Positions 24,340 through 38,263 are shown, counted from the first letter of the stretch. The stretch is 64,000 nt of DNA from Gymnorhina tibicen (GCA_013399875.1 VXAZ01009403.1:118138-182137), one strand, 5' to 3'. The notes: a model not told the origin generated them from the letters alone. Program-made: numbers and translations.

Positions 24340-27300
24340 ATGTATGCCAGCTTAGATCTGGGATAAATTACCCCATCAATCAGCCCCTCTGTCAAGGCTT
24401 GTGGGAACAGGAGGCTTGGGAGCTGTCCCACGCTCCCACTAATGCCAGGGCTCAGGCTTTCCCATGGGCACAGGTGAGAGCTGCCATGGTTGCTGCCATG
24501 CTCCTAGTGTGAGCTTAGTGCTTTGTTGGTGCACACAAAGAAAAATCTGCATTTGTGAGAAAAAAAAATTACTACCATACAGCCTGTTCTTTCAGTTACC
24601 TTAGGAATCAATGGGAAAGGGAACAAGATAGTACGAGCCACATGGACTTCTCGCAAGAATAATTACACTTCTCCTGCTGTTGGAAAGACCAAAATAAAAA
24701 CCTGTAAAGGGCACCATATAAAGGAAGACAACAAATTAGGGGAGTGTGGATACAAATCTTTGTAACAGTAAACAGTGTACATTTGTTATCATAATAGTGT
24801 CTCTTTATTATTGTTATCAGTTTAGTCTCAGCTAAGATAAATCTTGAAGTATCATTTATACTTCTACATGTGGCATGCTTCCACCCTCCCTCCATAACAC
24901 AACATGCAGTGTCCATTCCAGTGGCTAGTAATGGTTGAAAATAGTTGGCCATGATGAGATACATAATAAACCATTGGTACAAATGTCCTTTTCTTTTGCA
25001 ATCATGTGGATACCCTACCTGAGGGGGTCAGCTCCACTGTGTGAAACAGGCATGGGAGGCGAAGGTATAGGGGATCCAGTAAACTTTGCAAACTCTTTCC
25101 ACAGCTTTTCTCATGAACATTTATATCACATACTGAAATAACATCAAACAGAGTTGTTTTGACTCCTGTTCTGCAGTGCCTACACCTTTCAGGATAAAGC
25201 ATATTAAGATGCTGATGGACTTTAATCTTCCACTTCATTCAGTTTCACGTTCTTTTGTTTTTAAGATGGAGATAAGTATTTTTATACTAATCAGTCTAAC
25301 CCTCATTGAGGTCACTGTTGGTAAGATGAACTTAGGCAGTGACATGGCTTGTTCTGTCAGTTCTAGTTGACAGAATAGAATAGAAACACAGCAGCTGGCT
25401 GACCTTCACAGTAGGGAGGATATGATTTGTTAGGTGTCTATGAAACCTTTGATTCACTGAGACTCCCTCTCCACTTGCAGTGAAGCTTCCAGCAGATGGT
25501 TTTGATGGATTTCAGGGTGGTGGAGCAACAGTTCAGTGAGCAGTGGAACCAGTCTTATGCTTTGATTCTCTGAAGATTTATGTCTTGAGGTTGAGCCACC
25601 CATGCAGACACTGGTTCAGCTTGAGTGGCTGTCATTTCTCTACCTCACTTCCTCTTTCTGCGAATCGTGTTCAAACCAAACTCCCTTGATTCTCCTGCTA
25701 CTCTGTCAAATCTCCTTGAAATTGGCCAGCAGCTTCACAAGCTATTAGGAATGACACGTAGACATACAGATAGCAATACCAGATAAACGTAGTAGAACAG
25801 AGTAGGTATGTATAGATATCTCTAAACCAGATAACTTTCAGTTTCAGCATTTTACATTGGAGGGGAAAAGTATGCTGTGTCCAGGCCAAGCCCTAAGAAG
25901 TGCTATGTACCTTCAATTCCTATTAAATTCCACATAAACTTTCAGGCTCTGACCAGAGGTTTGGATCTGGCTATGACTTCCTCCAGAACTGAGGTAGGTA
26001 CTCTAATAGCTTATAATATTATAATATTACAAATTAATCTGAGGGAGAAAAAACCAGCAACTCCCCTTGCTGGGTGATTAAACACTTTAGAACTGTAGTG
26101 ACCCCAGCTGTATTTTAAACGATGTGCAGACTTGCATTTGACAATAAGAATCTTCTGGAGCTTATTCAGCCATTTTCTTTCTCTCTTTGGGGCAGATGCT
26201 ATAAAGAGCAAAAAGAGCTTCACCTTGCAATATTCTGTCACAAGTATGACAGACTTGTGATCACAGCTGCAGGATGAGCACCATTTTATTTCAGGAGGTA
26301 GAATGTGCTTTCTTGAGCTTCTCCAGTAATAGTCCCTCACTTATCAGCAGTAATTAGCTACTTCACAGTTAGTTTGAAGCAGAGTTTCTTGTGCAATTGT
26401 GTAAGGCCCTTGAGTTTGGGGGCAGGTGCCCAGCCGTGACTGATGTGCAACAGGAGGTCAGGAAAGAAGGTGGGAGAGAGGGGAGCTTGTGGTGACATGG
26501 CCTGTGCCCGCCCAAGGGGCTGTGGGGCTGTTTCTGTGGTGGCAGAAGGGGTGCCTGGGGCTCAGGCAACGACTCCTGGAGGAAAGAGACATTTTGGCTC
26601 AGCTGTGCCTGGGACTGGAGGGAAGAAGGCTGAGACGCAGCAAGGAGCATTTTATGTTTTGATGTGCAGTATGTTGCTCTGCAACTTCTGCTCATCTAAA
26701 GCTGAAGGTCACCTTAGATTCAAGCGTGCTTTGGATTTCGGTCAATACAGGAATTGTCTCATCTTTCCGCAGAGCATTGGTGGTTACATTAACCAGCTGG
26801 GGTTTTGTCTGAGAGGCTGCATTTTGCTGCAAGCCCAGCTTGTGCTGCAGAGACATTGAGCCTGGTTTGGAAGCTGCAGGAATGAGGGTTACTCAGAACT
26901 TGTGGCATTTGGGTTCTGGTACCACAGTTAGTGTGCTGATGCCCACTTCAATCCCAGGCAATAATATTTTCTTTTTAAAGAAGAAGAGACTCCTTGTGAG
27001 TTTATTGAGGCAAGCAGGGCACAGTGGGAAGATGGCAGAAACGGGACCTGACATCCTTTCCTATGATGAGGCAGATTGCTATGGTGTTTAGGACTAAAAT
27101 GAAATGGAGAAGGAGCAGCAGCTCTAAGACTGCAAACTTTCATTGTTTAAAATCACTTTGATAGCATAGACAGCTCTACACGAGCCCTGGACACATGGCA
27201 CGTGCCCAATTCATGACTTAATATTTTTTACTGAGTTTGATATTATTAGCTTTTTTGAAAATAAAGGCCCGAGAGGCTCCTGGTAGCCTCTATTCCAAAT

Positions 27301-29213
27301 GTGTATGAGCAAGAGATTATTTTACTCTTTTAACTGGAGAAAAATTCTGATTAATTTTATCTGTCAGTGAACTGTTAATTCAGAATCCACTGAGAAGCTT
27401 TTGATTAACTAAAATTTGTCCTTTTATTAAACAAATTAGAGCCATTCAAGAAGCACATGAGACATCTGTAAAGCCACTATTAGAAGTAACTTACTGATGA
27501 TTTTACAACAAAAAGTCAATTTGCCAGGAAGAGGAGACCATTTTAGTTTCAGTGGGACAGAGTTTCAGTGAGTATGGGCATATCTGTGTGTACTAGTTCA
27601 CATCCCAAAGTACAGTGAAGATAAGCAGCTGTACTTCTCAGGATGTTCCTAATTGTTTGTTTCCTGTATGAAAAATCTGCTTCTTGTATGTTAACACTCA
27701 GAAATGTTGAAATATGAGTTAAGAGTAAATAAGATGAACTGCATTTAGTCACTTCACCAGCGCTCTCAATAAGAGTTGACCTTAACTCAATTAAGCAGAA
27801 ATTATTTTCAAAGTGATATGAACTAAGTGGTGCTGTAGAGGCTATTAGGTTGCAAATTATTATGTATGAGGGATCTGCAGTAATTGTCAATGCTTCTTAA
27901 TATATAGCAAAAGTGAAGTCATTGAAGTGGTGCTAGGGCAGAGAGCACACACAGATGCTTATGTAGGAGCTGGCATGCATTAACACGTTACCTCAAAACT
28001 GGTAGTCCAAGCACTAAATTACTCTGAGACTTTTTAAAGCATATATGAGGTATCTGCAGGAGACTTTGATGAAGTTTACCTGCACTGCCTTAAAAATGGG
28101 TTGGGATTAACTCTACTGACCCCTATGCATAACCAGGCTATCGGATGGGAGTGGGATTCTGGAAGCAGCCAAGGAACAGCTGAAATCTGTTCTGCCAGTT
28201 GTCTTAGGGAAGTGGTGAGGTCAAAGGGATTCAGGTCTCCCTTGGGAAGGAAATTGCAGATGTGACTGAGCAGGGAATGCCCCCGGATGAAGAAATAGCA
28301 TGAAGAAATGGCACAAAAAATGCCTCTACCATTGAACGTGGTGTGAGGGAGCCAGGGACTGCCAGCACTGGTGCAAGCTGGCAGCTCATAACACCTGTCA
28401 GGGTGCAAACCCCAACACCACCCAAATCAGGCTCCAAATATCTCTATTCTGCATCTCATTGCAGTGGAAGGTGCCACCATGTCCAGCTCCAGATCTAATC
28501 TGGCAGTGCATCTTTAACTCATGTATTACATTTTCTGTGAGCAACACAAAGGACCCAGAAAACTTGTCTGAATCTCCCACTGTCTCCTTTGTACACTTCC
28601 TGCTTTTCCTGTCTCATTTGGCATTTCTGTGCTTTCTCATAATGAGCATTCACAGAACAACAATAAAGAGGAAATTTGGTGAAGAATAAAGGTAAATTTA
28701 TTAAGTCTAGCAAGTGGGGAGAAAGATGATGTGTGCTGCATCTATAATTTTGCCAGTAACACTGTGACAGAAATAGCAGTTTAGGGTTTGTATTCGATTT
28801 ATGCATCTGCATTTCTTCTCTGCTGCTTTGCAATCAGACTAACAGCCACTGCAGAGACCATCAGTGGCAGCGATTACATTATGACCTTTTAAAGCTTACT
28901 TTCAGAGTAAAGATTTTTATCCCATATTACCAATAATTGCTGACTGAGTTTAATACAATCCTCCCAGTGCACTGAAACTGCAGGGTTTGTGATTTCCATG
29001 ATTTAATAGATCAAATGTCACGGCTGTGGGGGAGACAAAATGTTGTAACAGGATCTCTGCCATTAGGTGATTTCAAATTTCCTACCAAGAGGCCCTGTAT
29101 TTGCTGTGTGACTCTGCTGCCCCAATCTTGCAAACCACATCACCCTGCTGTAGAGTACAGTGATGTAAGGGGTGTAGCCAGAGACAAACTTCAAGAGTTT
29201 GTCAAAGCTTCGT
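24340..29213. other. Unique non-coding DNA
   Basis: No interspersed repeat recognised. 26400-26660 is a small G-rich patch with a 138-codon chance-like frame. 27230-27450 is AT-rich with complex ATTA-containing sequence that may be conserved. No gene identified. Confidence 0.5.
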
Positions 29214-29219
29214 GATAGC
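29214..29219 (+). repeat. Target-site duplication, left copy (GATAGC)
   Basis: Six bases directly before the LTR TG, repeated exactly at 29724-29729. Confidence 0.8.
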
Positions 29220-29723
29220 TGTTGTGGACCCCTATCCATATCCCTGCCTGCCTTTCCATGTGGCTTTCCCCTTCCCCCATCTCTAGTCCAAACCACGCCC
29301 TCAGGTTCTCCCTATTGGCTCTGTTATCCTAACTCCGCCCTTGTACCACCCCCCTGTTCGCCAAGATAGGGACTGTGAATCCCAGGCCGGCACTCTCTGC
29401 CTTGGGGTTCAGCAGCCACCAGCTTCTCTCTCGCTGGGCTCTGGCCATGTGCCAGCCCTCTGCCTATGGGGGCTGGCACGTGTGCTGGTCCTAGGCCTTG
29501 GGGAGTTAGCATGGAATAAAGACCTGCTGCAGTCTCCATGCAAGAGCCTTCTCGCCTCCTTTACCGCCACCGCGTTGCTGTGAGCCGAAAATCAACTGAG
29601 ATAGCTCGGGCTGCCGAAAGGCTGCGGGAAAGTGGTTCTCCCACTCTCCCTAGGAATGCCCTGTGGCACTCTCAGGAAGGTTGCGGCCTGCCATGCCACC
29701 GCAAGAAACCAGGCACAGCAACA
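29220..29723 (+). mobile_element. Solo LTR, GC-rich endogenous retrovirus family
   Basis: This 504-bp block starts TGTTGTGGACCCC and ends GGCACAGCAACA, with exact GATAGC on both sides. Its composition is unlike the AT-rich flanks: C-rich U3, a CCAAT-like CTATTGGCTC at about 29313, several CCGCCC/CACCCCC stretches, an AATAAA signal at 29515-29520 and a CpG-containing tail. A 6-bp duplication is usual for alpha- or beta-retrovirus-like (ERVK) integrases. No coding region adjoins it. GATAGC also occurs inside at 29600-29605, but it is not preceded by CA, so the outer boundary is preferred. The family is not named. Confidence 0.85.
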
Positions 29724-29729
29724 GATAGC
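29724..29729 (+). repeat. Target-site duplication, right copy (GATAGC)
   Basis: Exact copy of 29214-29219, immediately after the LTR CA end. Confidence 0.8.
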
Positions 29730-30389
29730 GAGACTCCTGTTTAGTTTCATCTTTAACCAATCCACGGGAGCAGAAAGCAAAAGGGTGGTACCCATGATTC
29801 AGCCCACCATGGCATGCCCATCCCTGGTAGCTGTTTCCTGCAGGTGGCCCACCAGGTGTTTCATGTGACACCTGTAAAAGCCAAGGCACGGTGATCTGTG
29901 TCTCTGTGCAAAAATTTTGTGCATATCTTGGTCATTCATATGCCTGACTTCAGTAGTGTGTTAGTTTGGACTTGTGACATATGTGTATGCCAGACAAAAT
30001 CTGTCAGGCACAAAATAAAAGCACAATCAGGTCACCAGCTCAGTATAAACCAAGCGATTCCAGCACAGCATTTTGGAACAGTCTAGAGGGACTGAACTGA
30101 GATGTAGACTGTGTCTTACACATTTCTTGCTTCTTATTATAAGGAGCACTATCATTAATAGAGTCCTAATAAACAATTTTCTTATAAACAATGAAAGATG
30201 CACAGCAATTGCTAGATCATTTTTCCTGGAGAGATCCTGCTAACCTGAAAACACTTGGTAAGGCAGGCCTTATACAGTTCTTGGGACATTTTGTGGCTAC
30301 TGAACCAGGGCAATAGACACTTTGGCTCCTTCAGCAGTGTCCTTCTTCCAAGGCTGCAGCTTCCGGGGCTGCAGCTTATATGTCTTCCA

Positions 30390-30460
30390 ACATATATGCA
30401 CATACACACACGTGTGTGCAGGCGCATACCTGCATGCACAGGTGTGTGCACACATACCCA
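30390..30460. repeat. Degenerate CA/TG repeat
   Basis: Alternating purine-pyrimidine stretches such as CACATACACACACGTGTGTG and CAGGTGTGTGCACACATACC, an old interrupted dinucleotide array. Confidence 0.8.
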
Positions 30461-32388
30461 CGACCACTCCCCCTGCCCCAGCCAGTTCTCCTTTCGGGAC
30501 AGAGCAAAGCTGCGTGATGGCAGAGTGGCCATTCCTGGTGCATATACCAGGGGCAGGCTCACTTTGCTATTGCCATGTGCTGAATTCGAACAGGGTACAA
30601 AAGCCCTCTACAGCCAGGGGCAGCCAAACCCACCTGGAAAAGGTGCTGTGGTCATGCTCATACCATCAGAAACTGGGATGAGCCAATTTGTGTAAATTAC
30701 AAAACAGAACTTCAGGGAAGACTAAGAATGATCCCTATGATTTTGAAATTGAGGTCGAATTAGGAAAAGTTGGTTTTGTTAATTTAGGTTTTGCTCCCCT
30801 GAATGCAGGTCAAGATCGGTTGACTGGGAATGACTGGTTTGCAAAGTCAGTGCAGGGTGGCTTTTAGTGTTCAGTGCAACAAAAGCTGCTCTGAACCTTC
30901 ACACTGCTGCTTATCTTTTGGATAAAGATGTCCGTGCTTACCTTATGGAGATGGCAATTTGTTTCCCCCAGGAAGCAAGTAGCATATCAAACCTGTGCAA
31001 GCACTACCACTTCTAGAAGCCTCTTGGAGATGTGCTTTTACACCTACTTAGTTCTTGGTATTGGTTGAGGGGACAGCTGATGCATTGCCAAACATGCCAG
31101 TGGTTTACGGAGTGAGAACATACTCACTGGGTTCTGGATGAGACTTCTGAGCTGAATCATGCGTTCACTAATAGTAACAACTCCTCTTCACTGTAATTCC
31201 TGCTTTTGGCATCAGGGCAATGGCTCTGTATCAACAACCTGAAAGAGAAAGCCTTTACAGCCCATTCCTTATTGGTTTGTCAAACTAACCAGATTCTACA
31301 AATGAAATTAATACCTCCTACAGTGTAATTTCCTCATTAAACAGAGAATCAAATATTTTTCCAGACCTTCTCTTTATAGAATCCTGTATAAGCAAGCTGA
31401 GAAGGCTCATCTCTTAAATTTTTTATTACAAGAAACTTTTATCATTTTCTGAAACACTGAAATTGAGATCTGACTATTAGATATAACAACTTTAATGCTT
31501 TTATTAAGCAGTTCTGACATCCATCGTTTCCATGTATTGTCTAAAAGAGCATTAACTGTGTGCACGGGAGTTATGAAACTAGTCAGCTAACATTCGAAGC
31601 AAACATTTTAGCAGCACGCCCCCACAGTTTTCAGAGGCTGAACTTTTGTTTCAGCTGTGATGTTATACAATCCTATTTCCATGGCAAACTTACAGATACA
31701 TGCTTGTCAAAATTCATGGTTTATTTAGCAAAACTGTCGAGGCACATATGTGCCATATGCATTCTCCCATTCTTTACAGATATGATTTTTAAAACAGCAA
31801 TTTCCTGCTGCAATTAAGTCTGTTGCTCGGACTTCAATACATGTGTGTGGCATTAAAAGGGAATCTGGCTTGGATTCCTATCACTAAAAAGAGCACTGGT
31901 CAAAAAACCCCATATGTTTTTCTACTGTTCCATCTCCTGCCTATAACAGACTTTTAAACATCCTGTTTTATTTGATGTTTATCAGTATTTATCCTGCATT
32001 CAGAAGGCACTCTTTCCTTGAAGAAAACTGTGCTTGCACACACCTTAATATCAGATATTTTGGGCACTGTCTACCCATGAATCTCAAAGATCACTGACTG
32101 TTATCTGTTGTGGCATCTTCTTCATGCAACCCAGGATAAGTACACAGGCGGCCTGAGGACAAAGCAAAGGTGGCACAGAGGTGTGTCAGACAGGCAGCCA
32201 GAGGCAGGATTTTGTGAGCCCTCACCTTCCCCTGCAGACAGAAGTGTCACCCCCATGTTATATCTGGGGCAATGTAAAACAGCAACATGCAATGGAAATT
32301 GAATGCTCAGGCCTTGACTTTCAGCTGAGTAGAATCTAAAAATCTGGTCAAAACATAAAAGACTTCACGGGGCACTAATTTTTTTTTT

Positions 32389-32406
32389 AAACTATATATA
32401 TAGTTT
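32389..32406. repeat. Perfect 18-bp palindrome
   Basis: AAACTATATATATAGTTT equals its own reverse complement. It directly follows a ten-base T run. Confidence 0.9.
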
Positions 32407-33519
32407 GAAAATATTTTCAGTGTGGACAAAATTCCCCCTTCTGCATTTGTGTCCCTCCTGTGTCTTCTTCCTTATTCCCAACCATCACCACTATCTCCTG
32501 GCTCTGTGGTCTGGTCACAGTCTCTGCACCCAGCTAAGATGCATCCCTCCCCATCCCCAGTGCCCCAGTTCACTCACACCTTTGCTCCCAGTTGTCTCCC
32601 TGTTTTCTCCCTCACCACCTTGTGCCTTGCCTTCTCCCATTCTGCTGCCCCAGTTTCTGACCTAGTATCAGCCACCCCTCCTCTCATCTTGTTACCTCCA
32701 CCCCTCTTTCTGCCAGGGTCTTCACACTCTTCACTATTAATTATAACCATAACCATTCCTGGGCTCCAGGCTCAAATGTGTCTTGCTTCCCTTGCACGTG
32801 GTGCCCTGAGACAAGATGATAGTTGCCAAAATAGGGTAAATATAGGCAAAGTTCCCTGCTTCCCATCCTAGAGCCTGTATCCATGACACTAGGCAACACT
32901 GTGCCATGGAGCCCCTTGAAGGTGTCCTTCATACATATGTGGGGTTTAGCTGCCTAGAAAAACAGCAGTGACCCAGTGCAAATGGAAACCAGGCTCTAAC
33001 GCGAGAAACCGCATTCTTGTAAAGGATGATGTAAGGCTGCGTATTTGGAGATTGTCAGACCTGTCTGTAACAAGGAAACCCAAGCAACAAACCAGATAAA
33101 AACCAGGCATAAAACTAAGGAGTTCCAGGTTTAATTTTCCTTACTCTGATCTCTAAGCTGACATAATCTCAGCTGATTGTGTAAAATATAATTGCTCAGT
33201 GACCCCTTTCTCCCTTTGCTGGTCACTCCTTCACATGGATGCAGTGCACGCTATCAAGCTATGATTTTGAGCCAGCTCAAAGCACAGCCACAACAGAGCC
33301 AAAATAAATTTCAGTGCTTGAAGAAGAGAAGCAAAATCCCTTCCCTGTCCTCATCCATGGTGGGGGAAGGCAGCTTTGCACAGTGGCAGAGATGTTTGTA
33401 TTGGGATTGGAAGGGGATGAAAGAGTAACTTGAAGAGGAGGCTGTGCTTAGCTCTGCATGAGGAATCATTGGCCAGAGCTGGGGGAGGGCAGATGGGAGT
33501 TTACGGAGGGATGCACAGT

Positions 33520-33570
33520 AATTTTTTATTTTTTATCACTTTTACCACTTTTATCATTTTTATTTTTTAC
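33520..33570. repeat. T-rich low-complexity tract
   Basis: Repeating ATTTTTT and ATCACTTTTACC-like units. Confidence 0.75.
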
Positions 33571-33799
33571 CTACCAAATAACCCTCCCTAGCACAGCTTT
33601 CCCCTTCCCCATTCTAGCTTATTCAGTTGCCTCTTGGAGGTGCCAAACTCTTTCTTCACAAGAAGTCCTTCTCTCAACAAGCAACACTCAGTCCTTCAGC
33701 TTCCCAATTTTGCCATGTGAGGGATGTGGGAATCCAGAAGGTAGAAAGAACATCATCTGCCTGTTTTAAATAATTTTAAATAATTTAACCCCCCTGGAC

Positions 33800-34370
33800 A
33801 GTGCTGTATTTGACCTTTGTCCATGGAGAAAACTTCTAACCTTTTCAGTAGAATTAGATGATAGAATATTTTGTAAAGTCATCATAGGGTGAAAATCTAA
33901 AGGTTTTGGGTTTATTAATGTAGCAAATAGATAAAGAGCAAAAAACTCCAAAATGGAGGATTGCTGTAGTTTCTAAGTTTCTTCTGCTTCTTCTATCCCT
34001 CCATGTTCTGCAGTAAAAGCAGTTTCAAAGGATTGGATAAAAAATTCCGCAGTTCCGGTGGGCATCTGTTAAGTATTGGTAGATAAATGAAAATATCTTT
34101 CATTTTAAGTCCTTATTGGGTAATTTACCTTTAAAAGGCCGTGTTATCTTGATTCTGCGGACATTCAGCGGACATTCAGCAAACATTTTAAGAACATTCA
34201 GAACTCTCTGGACTCTCTGCTGTGCTCCTTGCTCTATTCTTAACTTTTCTGATAAGACTTAATAAACTATCTGTAAGCAGAGAGCAATGGATGTCTCATT
34301 AGTATTTGGGATTCCTGGCAATGATCTCAAATCCTCCCTTATCAGAGGAGGTCTGGTTTAAGGCACAGCA
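33800..34370 (+). mobile_element. LTR-like block
   Basis: The stretch has LTR layout on the plus strand: a CCTTATTGGGTAA CCAAT-box-like site (inverted), a TTTAAAAGG TATA-like site at about 34133, an 11-bp tandem repeat, then AATAAA at 34261-34266 about 125 bp downstream. It is followed by a U5-like segment ending near CTGGCA (34320) or CACAGCA (about 34368). I could not find a matching target duplication, so ends are approximate and the call rests on layout. Confidence 0.4.
34157..34189 (+). repeat. 11-bp tandem repeat
   Basis: GCGGACATTCA occurs twice exactly in tandem, followed by a diverged third unit (GCAAACATTTT). It lies just downstream of the TATA-like site of the LTR-like block. Confidence 0.9.
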
Positions 34371-37300
34371 AAACCAACAGGTGGGATTCAAAACAGAATC
34401 TCACAAGGGACAGCTGGGATAGTGTAGGAGAAGGAGAGGGGCTGGCAAGGAAACCCTGGTCAACTGGACTTTGATGGATTTCTTTTTAAATATCAAATAA
34501 ATACCAACTAGCTATGGTGATGGTGTGCAGAAGGCTGTGGCTGGACGGAAGCCCCAGAGGGAGCACTTGAAGCCCTGTTAGATCAGTCCATATCATTCTA
34601 TACAAACACCTCACCACATACTGTAGCCATGCTTGACCTTTAGTACCACCAGGCTGCCGGCTCAGAGTACTGAGCTTAGACTGCTGGGCTAGGAAGTGGG
34701 AGAGCAGATGCTTAATTTGCTGGACTGATATACAGGAAAATGGAGAGCCCTACCTGAATAAGATTGTGGATTTTTGCTGTACCACAGGTAATGATCACAG
34801 TATGATATATTTTAAGGTAGTGAGTTTTAAAGTCAGCCATTCTCTCTGTAGTATCTTTGAACCTTCCATATGCCATCAGTAGCTATATACATAGCTACTT
34901 CAACCTTCAAGCAACCTTAGTTTAGTGTCCTTTTCAAGGCTTAAAGTCTTTTTTCTAGTTTATTTGTTTTGCTTCGTTTTTGGAGAGAGGGGAGAGAAGA
35001 AAAGGAACCAAATGTTAGTGAGATCATGTGAAAGTGAAAGAAATGTGCAGTTGTGAGGGTTGCCTGTGTCAGAAAGGCTCCCTGAAAGGCCAAGCTGTTA
35101 CAGAATTTCAGTAATTTGCCTGTTCTGTGAGGTTGTTAAATAACCAAATCTTTCAGGTGAAATTGCTCTGTCTCCACTCTTGTCTGTACCATGGTACAAA
35201 TAGATATAGCTGTTGTGGTAGTAGGTAGTTGAAGTTTGACACAGCTGGAGCTTGATGCACTTACTAGTAACAAATATTCAAGGATAAGCAGAAGTGAAGC
35301 TGGATAGAAGCCAAGTGAAGTTCCTTAGTCTGTCCCAGAATAAATCAAAGGGTCTTCTGGTACAGCTGTCAGAGGTTCAGAATTCGACCTATCCTTCCAG
35401 TGAAATGAACACAGTTGTTTCATAGATTTCCCCTTGCTCTAAAAGGAATGACAGCAGCATTGAGGACACACAGTCACTGACAATAGTCCCATCATCCCAT
35501 CATGGCTCTCTAGGGGAACAGGCATATTTATTATTTCATTTCCACCCGCACCAGCTCCCTCATATTTCATCAACCGCCCTTGTTCCTAGGAGTGCTATGT
35601 GTCACCTATGGAAGCATACAGCTCAAAAAAGGTTTTATCCCTCTGGTTAGATTTCCTGCATTGTCTGACTAGTTTTAAATGTCCATAAACTTAAAGCTCC
35701 ATTAACACATAGGCTTAGGCAATTTGCATGAATTATTCATACAAGATACTGTCTAATTCCTTTTTGAATTGATTTAATTTATTCCGCCCCTTGCTAAATG
35801 TAGAAAAAAATACATGTTTTCTACAACCACTATTATTAAGTAGCTCAGGCTATTCCCTCTGCTTGTGATTGCCTGAACATCTGACTTTTTGCCTTGAGAA
35901 TTAGTAATAAGTTACATGCACTTGGCCCAAGTCTTCACTGCTCTGCCCTACACAAAGGACAAAAAGTTGCATGTAGAGATAATGGCCTTATTCCCTGTTG
36001 TTTTAAGCACATGTGTGATTTCAGTCCCTGGAAGCATGCTCCCAATTTGTGAGCAATCTGTTCATCCATTCTTTCAAATACAGTACTTTTCTTCCAATGC
36101 CAAAATTTGAAATAACAGTTCTTTCTCCTCTGCCTCTCAGTCTTTTGCACACATAGCCACCTATGCAATTAGTCATTAACAAAACTCACTTTCCAGATAA
36201 TGCATTGTTCTTCCTCACCTGAAAATGAATTGGAATTTCCTTCATTCCTGTCACATGGAGAGTGACTGGAAATACCTGCATAGGTTTTAGCCTGAAACAT
36301 GTACATGGACAAGTTTTAATACTCCTTTTTCATGTCAAAGTTGTTGTGAGTGACCAACCACCTTTACTGCAGCAATTGGCAAATTTGAAAGAGCATTTTA
36401 CCAGATTTTTAGTTTCTTTACCAAATGCACCCTTATACCTTAGAGGTCATCAAAACACCAGCAACCACTTCATTAGTCATAAAAAACTTCCCTTCTTGAA
36501 ACACTTTCCATGTACAGACCTGAGACCAGGACAGAGAACTGTGGCACAGAAACAGTCATGGAGGAAATTTGAAACGTGAAGCCAGATTTGTTGCATGACT
36601 AAATTCATGCTGAATAATAACTGAATACATGCTGAAATGAAAGCAGTTATCCCGAAGAAGAAATATTTACCTTATTCCATTTCTTCCTTTTTCAAAACAG
36701 CCATTTATTTGTGTTACACACGAGTTTGAAGGCAAAGTAACTAAAACAAAATGACAAAACCATTGAAAATACACGCTTGCATTTATGAAATGCTGTAAGT
36801 AAAAGTACCAGGATGCTGAATCAAAAACAGATAACTGAGTTGATAGTTACCGACAGTTACCATGGGTATCTTTTTATATAGTTATATTTAAGTAGTATCT
36901 ATCTAACAATAATTTACATCATTCTTATATTAAAAGGTAAAGGTAACTATTGCTATATAAGAAGTAGGTATCATCAGTGATTCTTCTCCAGTACACATTC
37001 TCTGAATGTGTAAACATACGTGGTGATCAGTTTAATACTGCCATACCCATGTACACCTGCAAACAAGAAGCTTAAGATTTGTGGATGTTTATTGTGTGAT
37101 TTCAGCAGAAATGTTTGCTTGATGGTCTTTTGTTTTAATAAATAAACTGGCTTTCTTTTGTAGGCCATTTTTGGCAGGTTTTTTTCCTCCACAGCTTGAA
37201 AATTTCTTTTCCCATGAAGTGTTTTAAGAGAGTAGTTAAAATGGGTTTCCTTTGGCTGCTATGGATACAAAAAATGCTTAAGTGCCTCTTAGGAATTTTT

Positions 37301-38263
37301 TATGTTCTTCGAGGCAAGAAAGTCAGAGGAAGGAGTTAAAAAACAGAAGTGCCATAAGCAGAAATAGATTTTACAGTCCTTCTACTGGAACACAGTATCA
37401 TCCCAGTGGAAGTCATTAGGCATTTTTTCTCCATATATAATGAAGGACTGCAGTGACTCATTCCTGAGTTGTAAATGAATTTTTAAAACCTTTCAGAGCT
37501 ATAGTCAGGGACATAATGAAAGTGAACAGCTCAGGATGTTATTCCAACCCGTAATTTCTTAGCAAGGAGATGATACAGGTCAACTGCTGAGTAAACCCTG
37601 TTTATGGACATTAAACTTCAGGTCAAGCGTATTGCTAGGAAATTTAAGTGCTGATGAATGAAAATCAAAAGCAATTATGACCAATTACATCTGTATAAAG
37701 CTAAACATGTCTTTTTGCTTTTGCTGTTTTAAAATATTAGTGACCAGAAATCATCAGAGACAAATCAACAAAATCATTTCTACAGATTTCTCATCAAAGT
37801 ACTTTCTATCTTTCTTTTTCTCTCATGTCTGTGGAATGGAAAATGACATCACGTCAGTTTTTCTCACATAATTACATTATTGTCTTGCTAGAAGTGGGAA
37901 ATCTTGTTTCAAGACTATTTTCAAACATTGTCCTTTCTAGCCTGTCCTCACTTAGCCTTCACTTTTCAAAGTAACTAGTTTTTTCTAGTGTGATTTTCTC
38001 TCTTTTTCCATTATCTGGCCTAGTAACCTGGAGAACAGTGGGCAGAGGACTGTGTGTTGGCCAAAGCATGTCATCCCTTTCCCCACATCCTGTTGTAACC
38101 TAATTTTCTTTTTGTGTACCACAGGGGTATGTCTCATGTATCTCACCAGTAGACTGAAAGGTAGGTATCACTGCTGAGAGTCAAATATCTGGTCTGGCTG
38201 GAAGTGGCACAGAGAAATCACAGGAAGGATCACAGGAAAATTATATTTTTACTTTTTTCTGTG
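34371..38263. other. Unique AT-rich non-coding DNA
   Basis: No repeat family or gene recognised. It is mostly AT-rich sequence with 60-105-codon chance frames. Confidence 0.5.

Larger units (their letters stand above)
29730..33519. other. Unique non-coding DNA
   Basis: It holds a decayed CA/TG repeat (30390-30460), an 18-bp perfect palindrome (32389-32406) after a T run, and a C/T-rich zone (32430-32720) whose open frames reflect composition. 31500-31800 looks complex and possibly conserved. No gene recognised. Confidence 0.5.
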
